Below, piece after piece: positions 8,835-18,549 of a stretch of 64,000 nucleotides of DNA. The notes beneath the pieces are model-generated. The model worked only from the letters and a program-made list of their open reading frames with translations. It was not told where the DNA came from and searched no databases. The first letter of the stretch is position 1. Every line of letters starts with the position of its first letter. Origin of the DNA: Microbacteriaceae bacterium (GTDB taxonomy: Bacteria > Actinomycetota > Actinomycetes > Actinomycetales > Microbacteriaceae); contig WQZN01000015.1 in NCBI GenBank assembly GCA_009780695.1, positions 1 through 64,000 on the forward strand, read 5' to 3'. The translations under genes were made by a program, and so were the position numbers.

Positions 8835-10178
8835 TCAGAGCAGCTCGAGGTTGCTGCGCAGCTCCCACGGGGTGACCTGGGCGCGGTACCCGACCCATTC
8901 CTGGCGCTTGTTGCGCAGCACGTTCTCGAACACCTGCTCGCCGAGGGTCGATGCGACGAGCTCCGAGCCCTCCATCAGGCGGATCGCGGCGTCGAGGTTC
9001 GACGGCAGCGCCTCGTAGCCGAGCACTCGGCGCTCGGCGTCGGTGAGGGCCCAGACATCCTCGGTCGCCTCGGGCGGCAGCTCGTAGTCCTCCTGCACAC
9101 CCTTGAGGCCCGCCGCGAGCAGCAGCGCGTACGCGAGGTACGGGTTCGCGGCCGAGTCGATCGCGCGGTACTCGATGCGCGCGCTCTGGCCCTTGTTGGG
9201 CTTGTAGAGCGGCACGCGCACGAGCGCCGAGCGGTTGTTGTGGCCCCAGCTGACGTAGCTCGGCGCCTCGTCGCCCGACCACAGGCGCTTGTACGAGTTC
9301 ACGAACTGGTTCGTGACGGCTGAGATCTCGGGCGCGTGCCGCAGCAGGCCGGCGATGAACTTCCGCCCGGTCTTCGACAGCTGGTACTGGGCGCCGGCCT
9401 CGAAGAACGCGTTGGTGTCGCCCTCGAAGAGCGACATGTGCGTGTGCATGCCGCTGCCGGGGTGCCCCGCGAGCGGCTTCGGCATGAACGTGGCGTACAC
9501 GCCCTGCTCGATCGCGACCTCCTTCACGACCGTGCGGAACGTCATGATGTTGTCGGCCATGGTGAGCGCATCGGCGTAGCGCAGATCGATCTCGTTCTGG
9601 CCGGGGCCCGCCTCGTGGTGGCTGTACTCCACCGAGATGCCGAGGTCCTCGAGCATGCGCACCGCGCGGCGGCGGAAGTCGTGCGCCGTGCCGCCGGGCA
9701 CGTTGTCGAAGTAGCCGGCCGCGTCGACGGGCACGGGGCCCTCGGGGCCGATCTGCGCCGACTTCAGCAGGTAGAACTCGATCTCGGGGTGGGTGTAGAA
9801 CGTGAAGCCGGCCTCGCCCGCCTTCTCGAGCGTGCGCTTGAGCACGTTGCGCGGGTCGGCGACCGCGGGCTCACCGTCGGGCGTCGTGATGTCGCAGTAC
9901 ATGCGGGCCGTCGGGTCGATCTCGCCGCGCCACGGCAGGATCTGGAAGGTCGTGGGGTCGGGGTGCGCGAGCAGGTCGGACTCGTAGGCGCGCGTCAGGC
10001 CCTCGATCGCCGAGCCGTCGAACCCGAGGCCCTCGGTGAAGGCGCCCTCGACCTCGGCGGGCGCGATGGCGACCGATTTGAGCGTTCCGATGACATCGGT
10101 GAACCAGAGCCGGATGAACTTGACGCCGCGCTCTTCGATCGTGCGCAGGACGAAGTCCCGCTGCTTGTCCATGGACAT
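8835..10178 (-). CDS. glnA2: Glutamine synthetase-like protein GlnA2
   Basis: A 447-residue member of the type I glutamine synthetase family. It keeps the catalytic motifs ([36 protein letters not shown]) but differs from GlnA1 at the adenylylation segment. That region reads [11 protein letters not shown] and lacks the extended site, so it may not be a GlnE target. In mycobacteria and Streptomyces such second enzymes are less active in glutamine synthesis, and some act on polyamines; the substrate here is unknown. Of two start codons six bases apart, ATG 10178 is better placed behind AAGGG. It shares an operon with glnE and diverges from panB. Confidence 0.9.
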   Translation of the reverse strand: MSMDKQRDFVLRTIEERGVKFIRLWFTDVIGTLKSVAIAPAEVEGAFTEGLGFDGSAIEGLTRAYESDLLAHPDPTTFQILPWRGEIDPTARMYCDITTPDGEPAVADPRNVLKRTLEKAGEAGFTFYTHPEIEFYLLKSAQIGPEGPVPVDAAGYFDNVPGGTAHDFRRRAVRMLEDLGISVEYSHHEAGPGQNEIDLRYADALTMADNIMTFRTVVKEVAIEQGVYATFMPKPLAGHPGSGMHTHMSLFEGDTNAFFEAGAQYQLSKTGRKFIAGLLRHAPEISAVTNQFVNSYKRLWSGDEAPSYVSWGHNNRSALVRVPLYKPNKGQSARIEYRAIDSAANPYLAYALLLAAGLKGVQEDYELPPEATEDVWALTDAERRVLGYEALPSNLDAAIRLMEGSELVASTLGEQVFENVLRNKRQEWVGYRAQVTPWELRSNLELL

Positions 10179-10230
10179 GGGTGCCCTTCCCTTCGCGGTC
10201 AGCCTATCGGCGCGCGCGTACGCTGAACGC

Positions 10231-11094
10231 ATGACACAGCAGGATGCCGCCGCGTCGCCCATGCGCGAAGAAGCGCCCTACGGCGGGGCACCGCAGAACC
10301 TCAAGCGCGTACGTACCCGCCACTTCGCCAACGCGAAGCAGACCGGCATCAAGATCACGGGTCTCACGAGCTACGACCAACTCACTGCCCGCATCTTCGA
10401 CGAGGCCGGCATCGACTTCCTCCTCGTCGGCGACTCGGCCGCGAACAACGTGCTCGGCTACGACACGACGCTGCCCGTCACGGTCGACGAGCTCATCCCG
10501 CTCGTGCGCGCGGTCGCCCGCGCGGCGCAGCGCGCCTTCGTGATCGCCGACATGCCGTTCGGCTCCTACGAGACGAGCGTGAAGGATGCCGTGCACACCG
10601 CGATCCGAATGATGAAGGAGACCGGCGCCCACGCCGTGAAGCTCGAGGGCGGCGTGCGCTCGGCCGTGCAGATCCGGCACATCGTCGACGCCGGCATCCC
10701 CGTCATGGCCCACATCGGGTTCACGCCGCAGAGCGAGCACCAGCTCGGCGGCCACGTGATCCAGGGGCGCGGCAGCGGCGAGGAGCAGCTGCTCGCCGAC
10801 GCCAAGGCCGTCGAAGAGGCCGGCGCCTTCGCCGTGGTCCTCGAGATGGTGCCGGCGGATGCCGCGGCCAAGGTGACCGCAGCGCTCAGCATCCCCACCA
10901 TCAGCGTCGGCGCCGGCCCGCACTGCGACGGCCAGCTGCTCGTGTGGACCGACTGGGCGGGGCTGACGCAGGGGCGCATCCCGAAGTTCGTGCGGCAGTA
11001 CGCGCAGATCGGTGCCACCCTGCGGGACGCGGCCGTCACCTGGAAGGCCGATGTGGACGCGGGCGAGTACCCGGGCCCCGAGAACTCCTACTGA
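10231..11094 (+). CDS. panB: 3-methyl-2-oxobutanoate hydroxymethyltransferase PanB
   Basis: Transfers a one-carbon unit from methylenetetrahydrofolate to 2-oxoisovalerate to give ketopantoate, the first committed step of pantothenate and CoA synthesis. The 287-residue sequence has the PanB landmarks [45 protein letters not shown] and [13 protein letters not shown]. It is slightly longer than E. coli PanB because of an actinobacterial N-terminal extension. ATG 10231 is 52 bases from the divergent glnA2 start, so the two promoters share that gap. No other pantothenate gene is in the window. Confidence 0.95.
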   Translation: MTQQDAAASPMREEAPYGGAPQNLKRVRTRHFANAKQTGIKITGLTSYDQLTARIFDEAGIDFLLVGDSAANNVLGYDTTLPVTVDELIPLVRAVARAAQRAFVIADMPFGSYETSVKDAVHTAIRMMKETGAHAVKLEGGVRSAVQIRHIVDAGIPVMAHIGFTPQSEHQLGGHVIQGRGSGEEQLLADAKAVEEAGAFAVVLEMVPADAAAKVTAALSIPTISVGAGPHCDGQLLVWTDWAGLTQGRIPKFVRQYAQIGATLRDAAVTWKADVDAGEYPGPENSY

Positions 11095-11109
11095 TCCGTG
11101 ACGGGCGGG

Positions 11110-11298
11110 TCAGTCGTCCTCGGCGGCCCACTTGCGGGAGTTCTCCTGCAGGGTCTCCGGGGCGTGCTCGGCCTCTTCACGGGTGTCGAAGGGGCCGACT
11201 CGATACATCGCGGCCGACACCACGCCGTGCTCGACGGCGCCGGTCTTCGAGTTCCACCACCACTTGCGGTCGTCTTCGGGCAGCTCTGAGTCGCTCAT
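11110..11298 (-). CDS. Small acidic hypothetical protein
   Basis: A 62-residue, acidic, Trp-rich protein that begins [16 protein letters not shown] and then has GAVEHG....[16 protein letters not shown]. The pattern resembles short SPOR-like proteins that actinobacteria often encode beside map; SPOR domains bind denuded peptidoglycan, but the match is weak and a function cannot be assigned. It is divergent from map with only 12 bases between the start codons, so the two promoters must overlap the genes. It converges on panB with a 15-base gap. Confidence 0.7.
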   Translation of the reverse strand: MSDSELPEDDRKWWWNSKTGAVEHGVVSAAMYRVGPFDTREEAEHAPETLQENSRKWAAEDD

Positions 11299-11310
11299 AA
11301 GCTTGAGACT

Positions 11311-12177
11311 ATGCCCAAGGACTCCGCCGGCCACCTGATTCCCGGACGCCTTTCCCCCAAGCGCGCTGTGCCCGCCGGCATCCCGCGCCCGGAGTATGTC
11401 GGCAAGCCGCTGCCCGCCAAACACACGGGCGGCGACGTGTACTCGCCCGAGGACGTCGAGCTGATCCGCGCCTCGGGCCGCATCGCGGCGCAGGCGATCG
11501 AGCTGGTCGGTCAGCACGTGCGGCCGGGCGTGACGACCGACGAGCTGGACCGCATCGGCCATGAGTTCCTCGTGGCCCATGGCGCCTACCCCTCGACGCT
11601 CGGCTACCGCGGCTACCCGAAGTCGATCTGCTCCTCGCTCAACGAGGTGATCTGCCACGGCATCCCCGACGACACCGTCCTCGATGAGGGCGACCTCGTC
11701 AACATCGACATCACCGCGTACCTGAACGGGATGCACGGCGACAGCAACCAGACCTTCGTCGTCGGCGAAGCGCGTCAGGAGGTCGTCGACCTGGTCGAGC
11801 GCACGCGCGAGGCGCTGAACCGAGGCATCAAGGCCGTGGCGCCCGGGCGCCAGGTGAACGTCATCGGGCGGGCTATCGAGGCCTACGCGAAGCGCTTCGG
11901 CTACGGCGTCGTGCGCGACTTCACGGGGCACGGCGTGGGGCGCTCGTTCCACTCCGGCCTGATCATCCCGCACTACGACTCGGCACCGCGCTACGACACC
12001 GTCATGGAGCCGGGCATGGTCTTCACGATCGAGCCGATGCTGACCCTGGGCGGCATCGAGTGGGACATGTGGGCGGATGACTGGACCGTCACGACCCGCG
12101 ACAGGTCGCTCACCGCGCAGTTCGAGCACACGCTCGTCGTGACCGAGCGCGGCGCTGAGATCCTCACGCTCCCCTAA
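11311..12177 (+). CDS. map: Methionine aminopeptidase type I
   Basis: Removes the initiator methionine from new proteins after deformylation. The 288-residue product has an N-terminal extension with PxxP-like segments (PEYVGKPLP) typical of the actinobacterial class, then the pita-bread catalytic domain. Metal ligands are visible in [35 protein letters not shown] and the final QFEHT. ATG 11311 lies 12 bases from the divergent small gene, so the transcript may have a very short leader. ppgK follows after ten bases. Peptide deformylase, which acts before it, is encoded at 55629. Confidence 0.95.
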   Translation: MPKDSAGHLIPGRLSPKRAVPAGIPRPEYVGKPLPAKHTGGDVYSPEDVELIRASGRIAAQAIELVGQHVRPGVTTDELDRIGHEFLVAHGAYPSTLGYRGYPKSICSSLNEVICHGIPDDTVLDEGDLVNIDITAYLNGMHGDSNQTFVVGEARQEVVDLVERTREALNRGIKAVAPGRQVNVIGRAIEAYAKRFGYGVVRDFTGHGVGRSFHSGLIIPHYDSAPRYDTVMEPGMVFTIEPMLTLGGIEWDMWADDWTVTTRDRSLTAQFEHTLVVTERGAEILTLP

Positions 12178-12187
12178 CCGCTAGCCT

Positions 12188-12955
12188 GTGGCCATGACGA
12201 CGCAGGTCAAGCACGCCATCGGCATCGACATCGGGGGAACCGGCATCAAGGGCGGGGTCGTCGACCTCGAGACCGGTCAGCTGGTCACCGATCGGGTGAA
12301 GCTCCCCACTCCCGAGGGCGGCAAGCCCGACGACATCGCCGAGGTCACGAAGAAGGTCCTCGAACAGCTCGATGCCGACCCCGGTCTTCCCGTGGGCATC
12401 GACTTCCCCGCCGTCGTGCGGCACGGCAAGACGATGTCGGCGGCGAACGTGTCGAAGAAGTGGATCGGCTTCGAGGCCGAGAAGTTCTTCGAGCAGGCGA
12501 TCGGGCACCCCATCCTCTTCGTGAACGACGCGGATGCCGCGGGCTACGCCGAGACCGAGTACGGCGCCGCGAAGGGCCGCCAGGGCGTGATCATGCTCAC
12601 GACCCTCGGCACGGGCATCGGCTCGGCGCTCATCGTCGACGGCATGCTCGTGCCGAACACCGAGCTCGGCCACCTCGAGATCGACGGCCACGACGCCGAG
12701 AAGCGCGCTGCGTACTCCGCCAAGGAACGCGAGGACCTCAGCTGGGAGAAGTGGGCGAAGCGCCTCACCACTTACTACTCCACGCTCGAGAAGCTCTTCT
12801 CCCCCGACCTGTTCATCGTCGGCGGCGGTGTGAGCAAGAACTTCGCCGAGTGGGGGGATCTCGTCAAGATCGACACGGAGCTGATCCCGGCGCAGTTCCT
12901 CAACAACGCCGGCATCCTCGGCGCGGCCGCCCTCGCCGCGAAGCAGCGCTCCTAG
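12188..12955 (+). CDS. ppgK: Polyphosphate glucokinase (ROK family)
   Basis: Phosphorylates glucose using inorganic polyphosphate, and usually also ATP. The N-terminal HAIGIDIGGTGIKGGVVD and the second glycine motif TTLGTGIGSALI define a ROK sugar kinase. The basic, glucokinase-specific stretch around SKKWIGF and the C-terminal VGGGVSKNF agree with the PpgK group. GTG 12188 and ATG 12194 are both possible starts, giving 255 or 253 residues. It lies ten bases after map, probably cotranscribed, and ends at a very strong terminator. Confidence 0.88.
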   Translation: MAMTTQVKHAIGIDIGGTGIKGGVVDLETGQLVTDRVKLPTPEGGKPDDIAEVTKKVLEQLDADPGLPVGIDFPAVVRHGKTMSAANVSKKWIGFEAEKFFEQAIGHPILFVNDADAAGYAETEYGAAKGRQGVIMLTTLGTGIGSALIVDGMLVPNTELGHLEIDGHDAEKRAAYSAKEREDLSWEKWAKRLTTYYSTLEKLFSPDLFIVGGGVSKNFAEWGDLVKIDTELIPAQFLNNAGILGAAALAAKQRS

Positions 12956-12972
12956 GCGTCCTGAACCGCAGC

Positions 12973-13012
12973 CACGACGACGCCCGCCGGAACTCCGGCG
13001 GGCGTCGTCGTG
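12973..13012. terminator. Strong hairpin terminator between ppgK and rnpB
   Basis: Perfect 18-bp stem (12973-12990 with 12995-13012) and a four-base loop. It sits between the converging ppgK and RNase P RNA genes and could stop both. Confidence 0.85.
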
Positions 13013-13021
13013 AATCAGGAA

Positions 13022-13385
<364 letters not shown>

Positions 13386-13402
13386 TTTCCTGTCCTTCGA
13401 TT

Positions 13403-14131
13403 CTACGAGTTCTCGTCGCGGACCAGGATGGCACCCGACTCGCCGTCGACGATGACGTCGTCGGGCAGGGCGCTGCGCACGGCCTCGCGGTCGTTCGGCG
13501 CGAGGGTCAGGTTGCTGCCGAGGTTGACGCCGGCGCGCACCGCGGCGGCGCCGATGCCGTAGCGCGAGCGCTGCCGGTCGTAGAGCGCGAGCAGCTCCGG
13601 CTCGATGCCCTGCGCGACGACCATGCGGTCGGCCACGGCGTCCTCGCGCTCGCGCTCGAGGTAGGCGATGCCCGAGGTGCGGGCCGTCGCGAGGGAGTCG
13701 ACGGATGCCTGCAGCTGCTCCTGCTCGGCGCGCACGGCGCCGAGCTCCCCCTCGGCCTCCTCGAGGCGCTCCATGACCTCGAGCTCGGCGTCCTCGAGCG
13801 TGCCGCGGCGGCGCTGCAGCGATGCGATCTCCGCCTCGAGCGCCTCGATGTCCTTCGGCGAGCTAGAGGCCTGAAGGCGCTCGGCGTCGCGCTGGAGGCG
13901 CTGCGCGACCACCGCGAGGTCGGACTCGAACCGGGCCTGCTCGGCCTTGGCATCCTCGACCCGGCCCGTCGCCTCGACGAGGCGCGCACGCAGCTGGTCT
14001 CCCTGCGGTGTGAGCTCGGCGAGCTGCTTGTCCTGCGGAAGGTTCTTCAGCGAGTGCGCGATCTGTGTGAGCCGGTTGTCCTTCTCCTGCAGGCGGAGCA
14101 GTTCCTTCTGCTGTGCGGGGGTCGCCTTCAT
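13403..14131 (-). CDS. Coiled-coil protein of the C4 zinc-ribbon family, lacking the zinc ligands
   Basis: The 242-residue product starts MKATPAQQKELLRLQEKDN and is a long antiparallel coiled coil (about residues 10-175), as in the family usually annotated as zinc-ribbon domain protein (zf-RING_7 type, structurally known from CT398-like proteins). The C-terminal ribbon is recognisable by GVNLGSNLTL and GAILVR, but every expected cysteine is replaced; the whole protein contains no Cys. It therefore cannot bind zinc in the usual way. It lies between Nif3 (43 bases upstream) and rnpB. The partners are unknown. Confidence 0.8.
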   Translation of the reverse strand: MKATPAQQKELLRLQEKDNRLTQIAHSLKNLPQDKQLAELTPQGDQLRARLVEATGRVEDAKAEQARFESDLAVVAQRLQRDAERLQASSSPKDIEALEAEIASLQRRRGTLEDAELEVMERLEEAEGELGAVRAEQEQLQASVDSLATARTSGIAYLEREREDAVADRMVVAQGIEPELLALYDRQRSRYGIGAAAVRAGVNLGSNLTLAPNDREAVRSALPDDVIVDGESGAILVRDENS

Positions 14132-14174
14132 CGGTGGTGCCTCTTCTCGGGTTCGGGTCGGGTCTGCGAGCGCG

Positions 14175-14993
14175 TCACTGGATGACGGCGAAGTCCCACG
14201 GGTCGGTGCGCACCTCGCTGACCGTGACGGATGCCTCGGGCAGGGCCGCACGCAGCTGCGCCGCCGCGGTCTCGAGCCAGAGCCACTCGCTCGCCCAGTG
14301 GGAGACGTCGACGAGGGCCGGGCCCGCGCCGAGACGGTGCGCCTCGCGCGCTTCCGACGCGGGGTGGTGGCGCAGGTCGGCGGTGATGTACACGTCCGCG
14401 GCGAGCACGGCCGGCTCGGCGAGCAGCGAGTCGCCCGCGCCGCCGCACACCGCGACGGTGCGCACCGGCTGCTCGTAGTCGCCCGCGACGCGCACGCCGC
14501 CTGCGGTGGGGGGCAGGATGTCGGCGAGCACGCGCGCCAGACGACCGAGCGTCGTCGGCTGAGCGAGCATGCCCACCCGGCCGATGCCGGTGCCGGGTGC
14601 GGCGGATGCCGAGATGGGGGTCTGATCGGTGAGGCCCAGCCTGTCGGCGAGCACGGCGCTCGTGCCCTCGGCGACCACGTCGGCGTTGGTGTGGGCGGAG
14701 AGCAGCGCGGTGTTCGAGCGGATGAGCCTCGTCAGCATCGAGCCCTTGTAGGTCGTCTCGGCGACGGTCTTCACCCCGCGCAGCAGCAGCGGATGGTGCG
14801 CGATGACGAGGTCGGCGCCGGCGTCGATCGCCTCATCGAGCGAATCGGAGACCGCGTCGACCACGAGGTGGATCGACGCGACCGACTGGCTCGGCGAGCC
14901 GGTGACCAGGCCCGGCGCGTCCCACGACTCGGCACCGGCCGCGGGCCAGAGCCGCTCGGTGATCGCGAGCACCTCGGACAGGGCGTAGGGCAT
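14175..14993 (-). CDS. Nif3-like dinuclear metal centre protein
   Basis: A 272-residue member of the Nif3/YbgI/YqfO family, hexameric proteins with a two-metal site and suggested hydrolase activity. Visible motifs are WDAPGLVTG near residue 25, the metal ligands in LVIAHHPLLLRGVK (His-His, about 65-66), LLSAHTNAD and the C-terminal DVSHWASEW. It is of the short form without the long central PII-like insert. It is followed by the coiled-coil protein and rnpB, and preceded after nine bases by a low-complexity protein on the same strand, so these form one leftward unit. Confidence 0.88.
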   Translation of the reverse strand: MPYALSEVLAITERLWPAAGAESWDAPGLVTGSPSQSVASIHLVVDAVSDSLDEAIDAGADLVIAHHPLLLRGVKTVAETTYKGSMLTRLIRSNTALLSAHTNADVVAEGTSAVLADRLGLTDQTPISASAAPGTGIGRVGMLAQPTTLGRLARVLADILPPTAGGVRVAGDYEQPVRTVAVCGGAGDSLLAEPAVLAADVYITADLRHHPASEAREAHRLGAGPALVDVSHWASEWLWLETAAAQLRAALPEASVTVSEVRTDPWDFAVIQ

Positions 14994-15002
14994 GCCGCAA
15001 GC

Positions 15003-16061
15003 CTACCGGCGGCCGAACGGCCACCAGCGGCGCCGTCGGGGCACCTCGGCGGCGGGCTCCGGCGGCGGGGCCGCGGGCAGGACGAGCGCGGGGGGCGGTG
15101 CGGGCTCGGCCGCGACCGCGGTGTCGGCGCGGTCGGTGTCGTCGACGACGCCGTCGTCCTCATCGAGCTCGGTCCGGTCGAACCGCGGGGTGATGTCGAC
15201 CGTGCCCGTCGCCGCGACGATGGGCGCGGAGGCCTCGACAGGGGCCGTCTCGGCGGCGAGCGAGGTGGTGTCTGTGATGACCGGCACGAGCGAGAGCGGC
15301 GGCAGGGGCTGCGGTTGCTGGGGTGCGGGCTCAGGTGCGGGTGCAACCTCGGGCTCCGGCACGGCCGCGGGCTCCAGGCGCTCGGCCGAGAACACCGAGA
15401 ACACCTGCGTCGAGACATCCGAATAGCTGCGCGCGGGTTGCGTGTCCTGTGCGGCGGCGATCGCCGCGGGGTCGACCCACGGGCTGAAGCCGGGCGCGTT
15501 CGCGGGCTCGGTGATCGGCTCGACGGCCCAGTCGATGAGTTCATCCGTCGGCGTGGAGTCGGTGTCGGGCTCTTCCTCGCGAGCGAAGCCGGGGACCTCA
15601 TCGGCCGGGGCCGCGTGGACGGCCTCGGGATCGGCGGTGGGTTCGGCCTCGGGCTCCCGGGGCGGGGTGTTCTCCGCTTCGACGACGGGCTCGGCCTCTG
15701 CACGCCCGGCCGGCTCGACCTCCTCGTTCGCGGGCGCCGCTGCGGCGGCCGCGGCCTGCGGAAGCTGGATGACGGGGATCGCACCGGTGCGCTGGATCAG
15801 CAGCTGCTGCAGCTCGGTGATCGCTCCGAGCGTGTCGTGCGTCGCGTCGAGCTTGCGCGTGATGGCGGTGATCTCGGGGTCGTCGTCGTCGTCGTCGGGC
15901 TCGCGCGAGGCATCCATCTGCCCGGCGATCGCCGCCGCCTCGGCCAGGTTGCGCTTGGCGGAGGCGAAGGGGGCGAAGTGGTGCTCCATGGCCGTGGCGA
16001 TGGACTCGTCGTCCATGCCGGCGTCGTGGTGCGACACGCCCCCATCGCCGCTTTTCTGCAT
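15003..16061 (-). CDS. Low-complexity acidic protein with a basic Trp-rich tail
   Basis: I do not recognise this 352-residue protein. Residues about 25-90 are predicted helical, with MEHHFAPFASAKRNLAEAA and a QLLIQRTG segment. The middle (about 95-330) is rich in Pro, Ala, Glu and Asp, with repeated PEPE/PAPE runs, and is probably disordered. The C-terminus is strikingly basic and aromatic: RRRRWWPFGRR. That tail could touch membrane or nucleic acid, but this is a guess. It is nine bases upstream of the Nif3 gene on the same strand and divergent from thyA. An alternative start is the ATG of MDDESI, 15 codons later. Confidence 0.65.
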   Translation of the reverse strand: MQKSGDGGVSHHDAGMDDESIATAMEHHFAPFASAKRNLAEAAAIAGQMDASREPDDDDDDPEITAITRKLDATHDTLGAITELQQLLIQRTGAIPVIQLPQAAAAAAAPANEEVEPAGRAEAEPVVEAENTPPREPEAEPTADPEAVHAAPADEVPGFAREEEPDTDSTPTDELIDWAVEPITEPANAPGFSPWVDPAAIAAAQDTQPARSYSDVSTQVFSVFSAERLEPAAVPEPEVAPAPEPAPQQPQPLPPLSLVPVITDTTSLAAETAPVEASAPIVAATGTVDITPRFDRTELDEDDGVVDDTDRADTAVAAEPAPPPALVLPAAPPPEPAAEVPRRRRWWPFGRR

Positions 16062-16143
16062 GTGACCAGCGTATCGACCTCCTGTCCATACGAGTCCAGC
16101 CGTCCGGCATCCGAATGTCGGCGGCCGCGCATAATCTGAGTGC

Positions 16144-16953
16144 GTGACCGAGCCGATCGAAACGCCCTACGAAGACCTGCTGCGCGACGTCATGGCGACG
16201 GGCGCGCACAAGAGCGATCGCACCGGCACGGGCACGCGCAGCGTGTTCGGCCGTCAGCTGCGCTTCGACCTGAGCAAGGGGTTCCCGCTCATCACGACGA
16301 AGCGTGTGCACTTCAAGTCGGTCGCCTACGAGCTGCTGTGGTTCCTGCGCGGCGACAGCAACGTGCAGTGGCTGCGCGACAACGGGGTCAGCATCTGGGA
16401 CGAGTGGGCCGACGCCTCGGGCGATCTCGGACCGGTCTACGGTGTGCAGTGGCGTTCGTGGCCGACCCCCGACGGGCAGCACATCGACCAGATCGCCCAG
16501 GTCATCGAGACCCTCACGACGAACCCCGACTCGCGCCGCATCATCGTGAGCGCCTGGAACGTCGCCGAGCTCGACCAGATGGCGCTCATGCCCTGCCATG
16601 CGCTGTTCCAGTTCTACGTCGCCGACGGCAGGCTCAGCTGCCAGCTCTACCAACGCAGCGCCGACCTCTTCCTCGGCGTGCCGTTCAACATCGCGAGCTA
16701 TGCGCTGCTGACCCACATGGTCGCCCAGCAGGCGGGGCTCGAGGTCGGCGACTTCGTCTGGACGGGCGGCGACTGCCACATCTACGACAACCACGTCGAG
16801 CAGGTCGCCGAGCAGCTCACGCGCGAGGCCTACGCGTACCCGCGGCTCGAGCTGAACCGGAAGCCCGACTCGATCTTCGACTACCGGTACGACGACTTCG
16901 AGGTCGTCGGCTACCAGCACCACCCGGCGATCCGCGCCGCGGTCGCGGTGTGA
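16144..16953 (+). CDS. thyA: Thymidylate synthase
   Basis: Methylates dUMP to dTMP with methylenetetrahydrofolate, producing dihydrofolate. The 269-residue product has the nucleophile Cys151 in [12 protein letters not shown], the phosphate-binding Arg in [10 protein letters not shown], the dUMP-binding Asn in [17 protein letters not shown] and the closing [17 protein letters not shown] 16144 is the only start matching the family N-terminus. The stop overlaps the folA start (GTGA at 16950), coupling production of dihydrofolate with its reduction. Confidence 0.96.
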   Translation: MTEPIETPYEDLLRDVMATGAHKSDRTGTGTRSVFGRQLRFDLSKGFPLITTKRVHFKSVAYELLWFLRGDSNVQWLRDNGVSIWDEWADASGDLGPVYGVQWRSWPTPDGQHIDQIAQVIETLTTNPDSRRIIVSAWNVAELDQMALMPCHALFQFYVADGRLSCQLYQRSADLFLGVPFNIASYALLTHMVAQQAGLEVGDFVWTGGDCHIYDNHVEQVAEQLTREAYAYPRLELNRKPDSIFDYRYDDFEVVGYQHHPAIRAAVAV

Positions 16954-17468
16954 CCGCCGAGGCGCGCCGGCGCGCTCCGCTTGCGCTCATCTGGGCGCAG
17001 ACGACGGCGGGGGTGATCGGCGGCGGGGGCGACATCCCGTGGCACATCCCCGGCGAGCAGCGCCGTTTCCGCGAGCTCACCACGGGCGGCACGGTGATCA
17101 TGGGGCGCAAGACCTGGGACTCGCTGCCCGAGCGCGTGCGCCCGATGCCGGGGCGCGACAACATCGTCGTCACCCGCAGCGCCGACTTCGTCGCGCCGGG
17201 CGCGACGGTCGTGCACTCGGTCGAGGCCGCGCTCGCCCTGGCCGACCCCGCCAAGCAGGCGTGGTGCATGGGCGGCGGCGAGCTGTATGCGCAGACGATC
17301 GCGTTCGCCGACCGTCTCGAGGTGACCGAGATCGATGCGGAGGTCGCAGGCGATGCGTTCGCGCCGGCGATCGGTGCCGACTGGCGTCAGGCATCCGCCG
17401 ACCCCGAATCGGGCTGGCACGAGAGCCCCGAGGGCCTCAAGTACCGCTTCCTGGCCTACGCGCGGTAG
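16950..17468 (+). CDS. folA: Dihydrofolate reductase
   Basis: Reduces dihydrofolate to tetrahydrofolate with NADPH. GTG 16950 overlaps the thyA stop and gives 172 residues. The substrate Asp lies in [14 protein letters not shown], the NADPH site is [13 protein letters not shown] and the C-terminal half has [13 protein letters not shown] and VTEIDAEV. It forms the usual thyA-folA pair, in which the reductase restores the folate oxidised by thymidylate synthase. A small membrane-protein gene faces it nine bases downstream. Confidence 0.95.
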   Translation: MTAEARRRAPLALIWAQTTAGVIGGGGDIPWHIPGEQRRFRELTTGGTVIMGRKTWDSLPERVRPMPGRDNIVVTRSADFVAPGATVVHSVEAALALADPAKQAWCMGGGELYAQTIAFADRLEVTEIDAEVAGDAFAPAIGADWRQASADPESGWHESPEGLKYRFLAYAR

Positions 17469-17477
17469 GCGTCCGGC

Positions 17478-17588
17478 CTACTTGTGGTAGGCGTTGCGAC
17501 CCATTGCGAAGGCCGCCGAGATTCCGAGCACGCCGCCCACGAGGGCGATGAGTCCGATGACCGACCAGAGCACTGCGACGATTGCCAT
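17478..17588 (-). CDS. Small single-span membrane protein
   Basis: A 36-residue ORF starting at ATG 17588, almost entirely one hydrophobic helix (VAVLWSVIGLIALVGGVLGI) followed by a short basic tail ending RNAYHK. A GGAG lies close before the start. Similar tiny proteins occur in related actinobacteria, but I cannot name a family. It lies tail to tail with folA and is divergent from the universal stress gene. Its size makes the call tentative. Confidence 0.5.
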   Translation of the reverse strand: MAIVAVLWSVIGLIALVGGVLGISAAFAMGRNAYHK

Positions 17589-17667
17589 GGCTCCAGTATC
17601 CCAGACACCGTGACGCCGCATCGCGCCATCGCTTGACGTCGCGTCGGGGCGGCGGTTGAGTGGCGGT

Positions 17668-18537
17668 ATGGCGGATGAACCCGAGAAGCGCATCTACGAG
17701 GTCAACGAGGTCGTTCTGGGGTGGAAGCCCGCGGATTCCGCGCAGGCCGCCCTCGACTGGGTGCTCGAGCGCATCGACCGCCTCGCGGCGCCGCTGACGC
17801 TGCTCACGGTCTTCGACGCCAAAAAGGACTACACCGCGGAGCGTCGCGCCGAGGTGGCGCAGCAGGCGGATGCCGTGATCGCCGGCATCCGCGCGAAGCA
17901 CCCCTCGATCACGGTGACGAGCCGCATCGTCGACGGCGACCCGGCGCAGACCTTCGCCGCCGAGACCGACCCCGACAAGCTCGTCGTCATCGGCACGGAC
18001 CGCCGTCGCGGTCTCTCGGTGCGCTACGCGTTCTCGTTCGGCGCACGGCTCGCAGCACGCGCCAACGGGCCGGTCGCGCTCATCCCCCACGGCTCCGAAG
18101 CCGAGGGCGCGGGCGTGGTCGTCGGCGTCGACGGCACGCCGGCCTCGCTCGCCGCCGCCCGCGTGGCGGCGCGGATCGCCCTCGCGCGCGGCGACAAGGA
18201 GCTCGTCGTCGTGCACGTGTGGCAGGAGCCGACCCCGTGGCAGGACGCCTACCTGCCGCCCGACGACACCTTCCTCGAGTCGCTGCAGCGGGTGCATCAG
18301 GACGTGCTCGACGAGTCGACCGCGCAGTTCGAGGCGCAGTGGCCCGAGCTCACGATCACCAAGCGCCTCGTGCACGGGCTCGCGCCGTGGGGCCTGCTCG
18401 ACCAGGCCGCGAAGGGCTCGCTGCTCGTGGTCGGCACGCGTTCGTCGCGCGGCATCCAGCGCTTCTTCCTCGGCTCGGTGAGCCACACCGTGGTGCTCAA
18501 CCTCGAGGGGCCGACGATCATCGTCCCCAACAAGTAG
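17668..18537 (+). CDS. Universal stress protein with two UspA domains
   Basis: The 289-residue protein has two tandem UspA folds of about 140 residues each. The second domain keeps the ATP-binding G2XG9XG(S/T) pattern in VVGTRSSRGIQRFFLGSVS. In the first domain the matching segment (VIGTDRRRGLSVRYAFSFG) has lost the final Ser/Thr, so that half may not bind nucleotide. Such tandem proteins are stress- or dormancy-induced in actinobacteria, with mostly undefined roles. ATG 17668 follows a short gap after the divergent small gene. A HEAT-repeat gene follows after 12 bases and may be cotranscribed. Confidence 0.85.
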   Translation: MADEPEKRIYEVNEVVLGWKPADSAQAALDWVLERIDRLAAPLTLLTVFDAKKDYTAERRAEVAQQADAVIAGIRAKHPSITVTSRIVDGDPAQTFAAETDPDKLVVIGTDRRRGLSVRYAFSFGARLAARANGPVALIPHGSEAEGAGVVVGVDGTPASLAAARVAARIALARGDKELVVVHVWQEPTPWQDAYLPPDDTFLESLQRVHQDVLDESTAQFEAQWPELTITKRLVHGLAPWGLLDQAAKGSLLVVGTRSSRGIQRFFLGSVSHTVVLNLEGPTIIVPNK

Positions 18538-18549
18538 CCTGCGGCCAGG

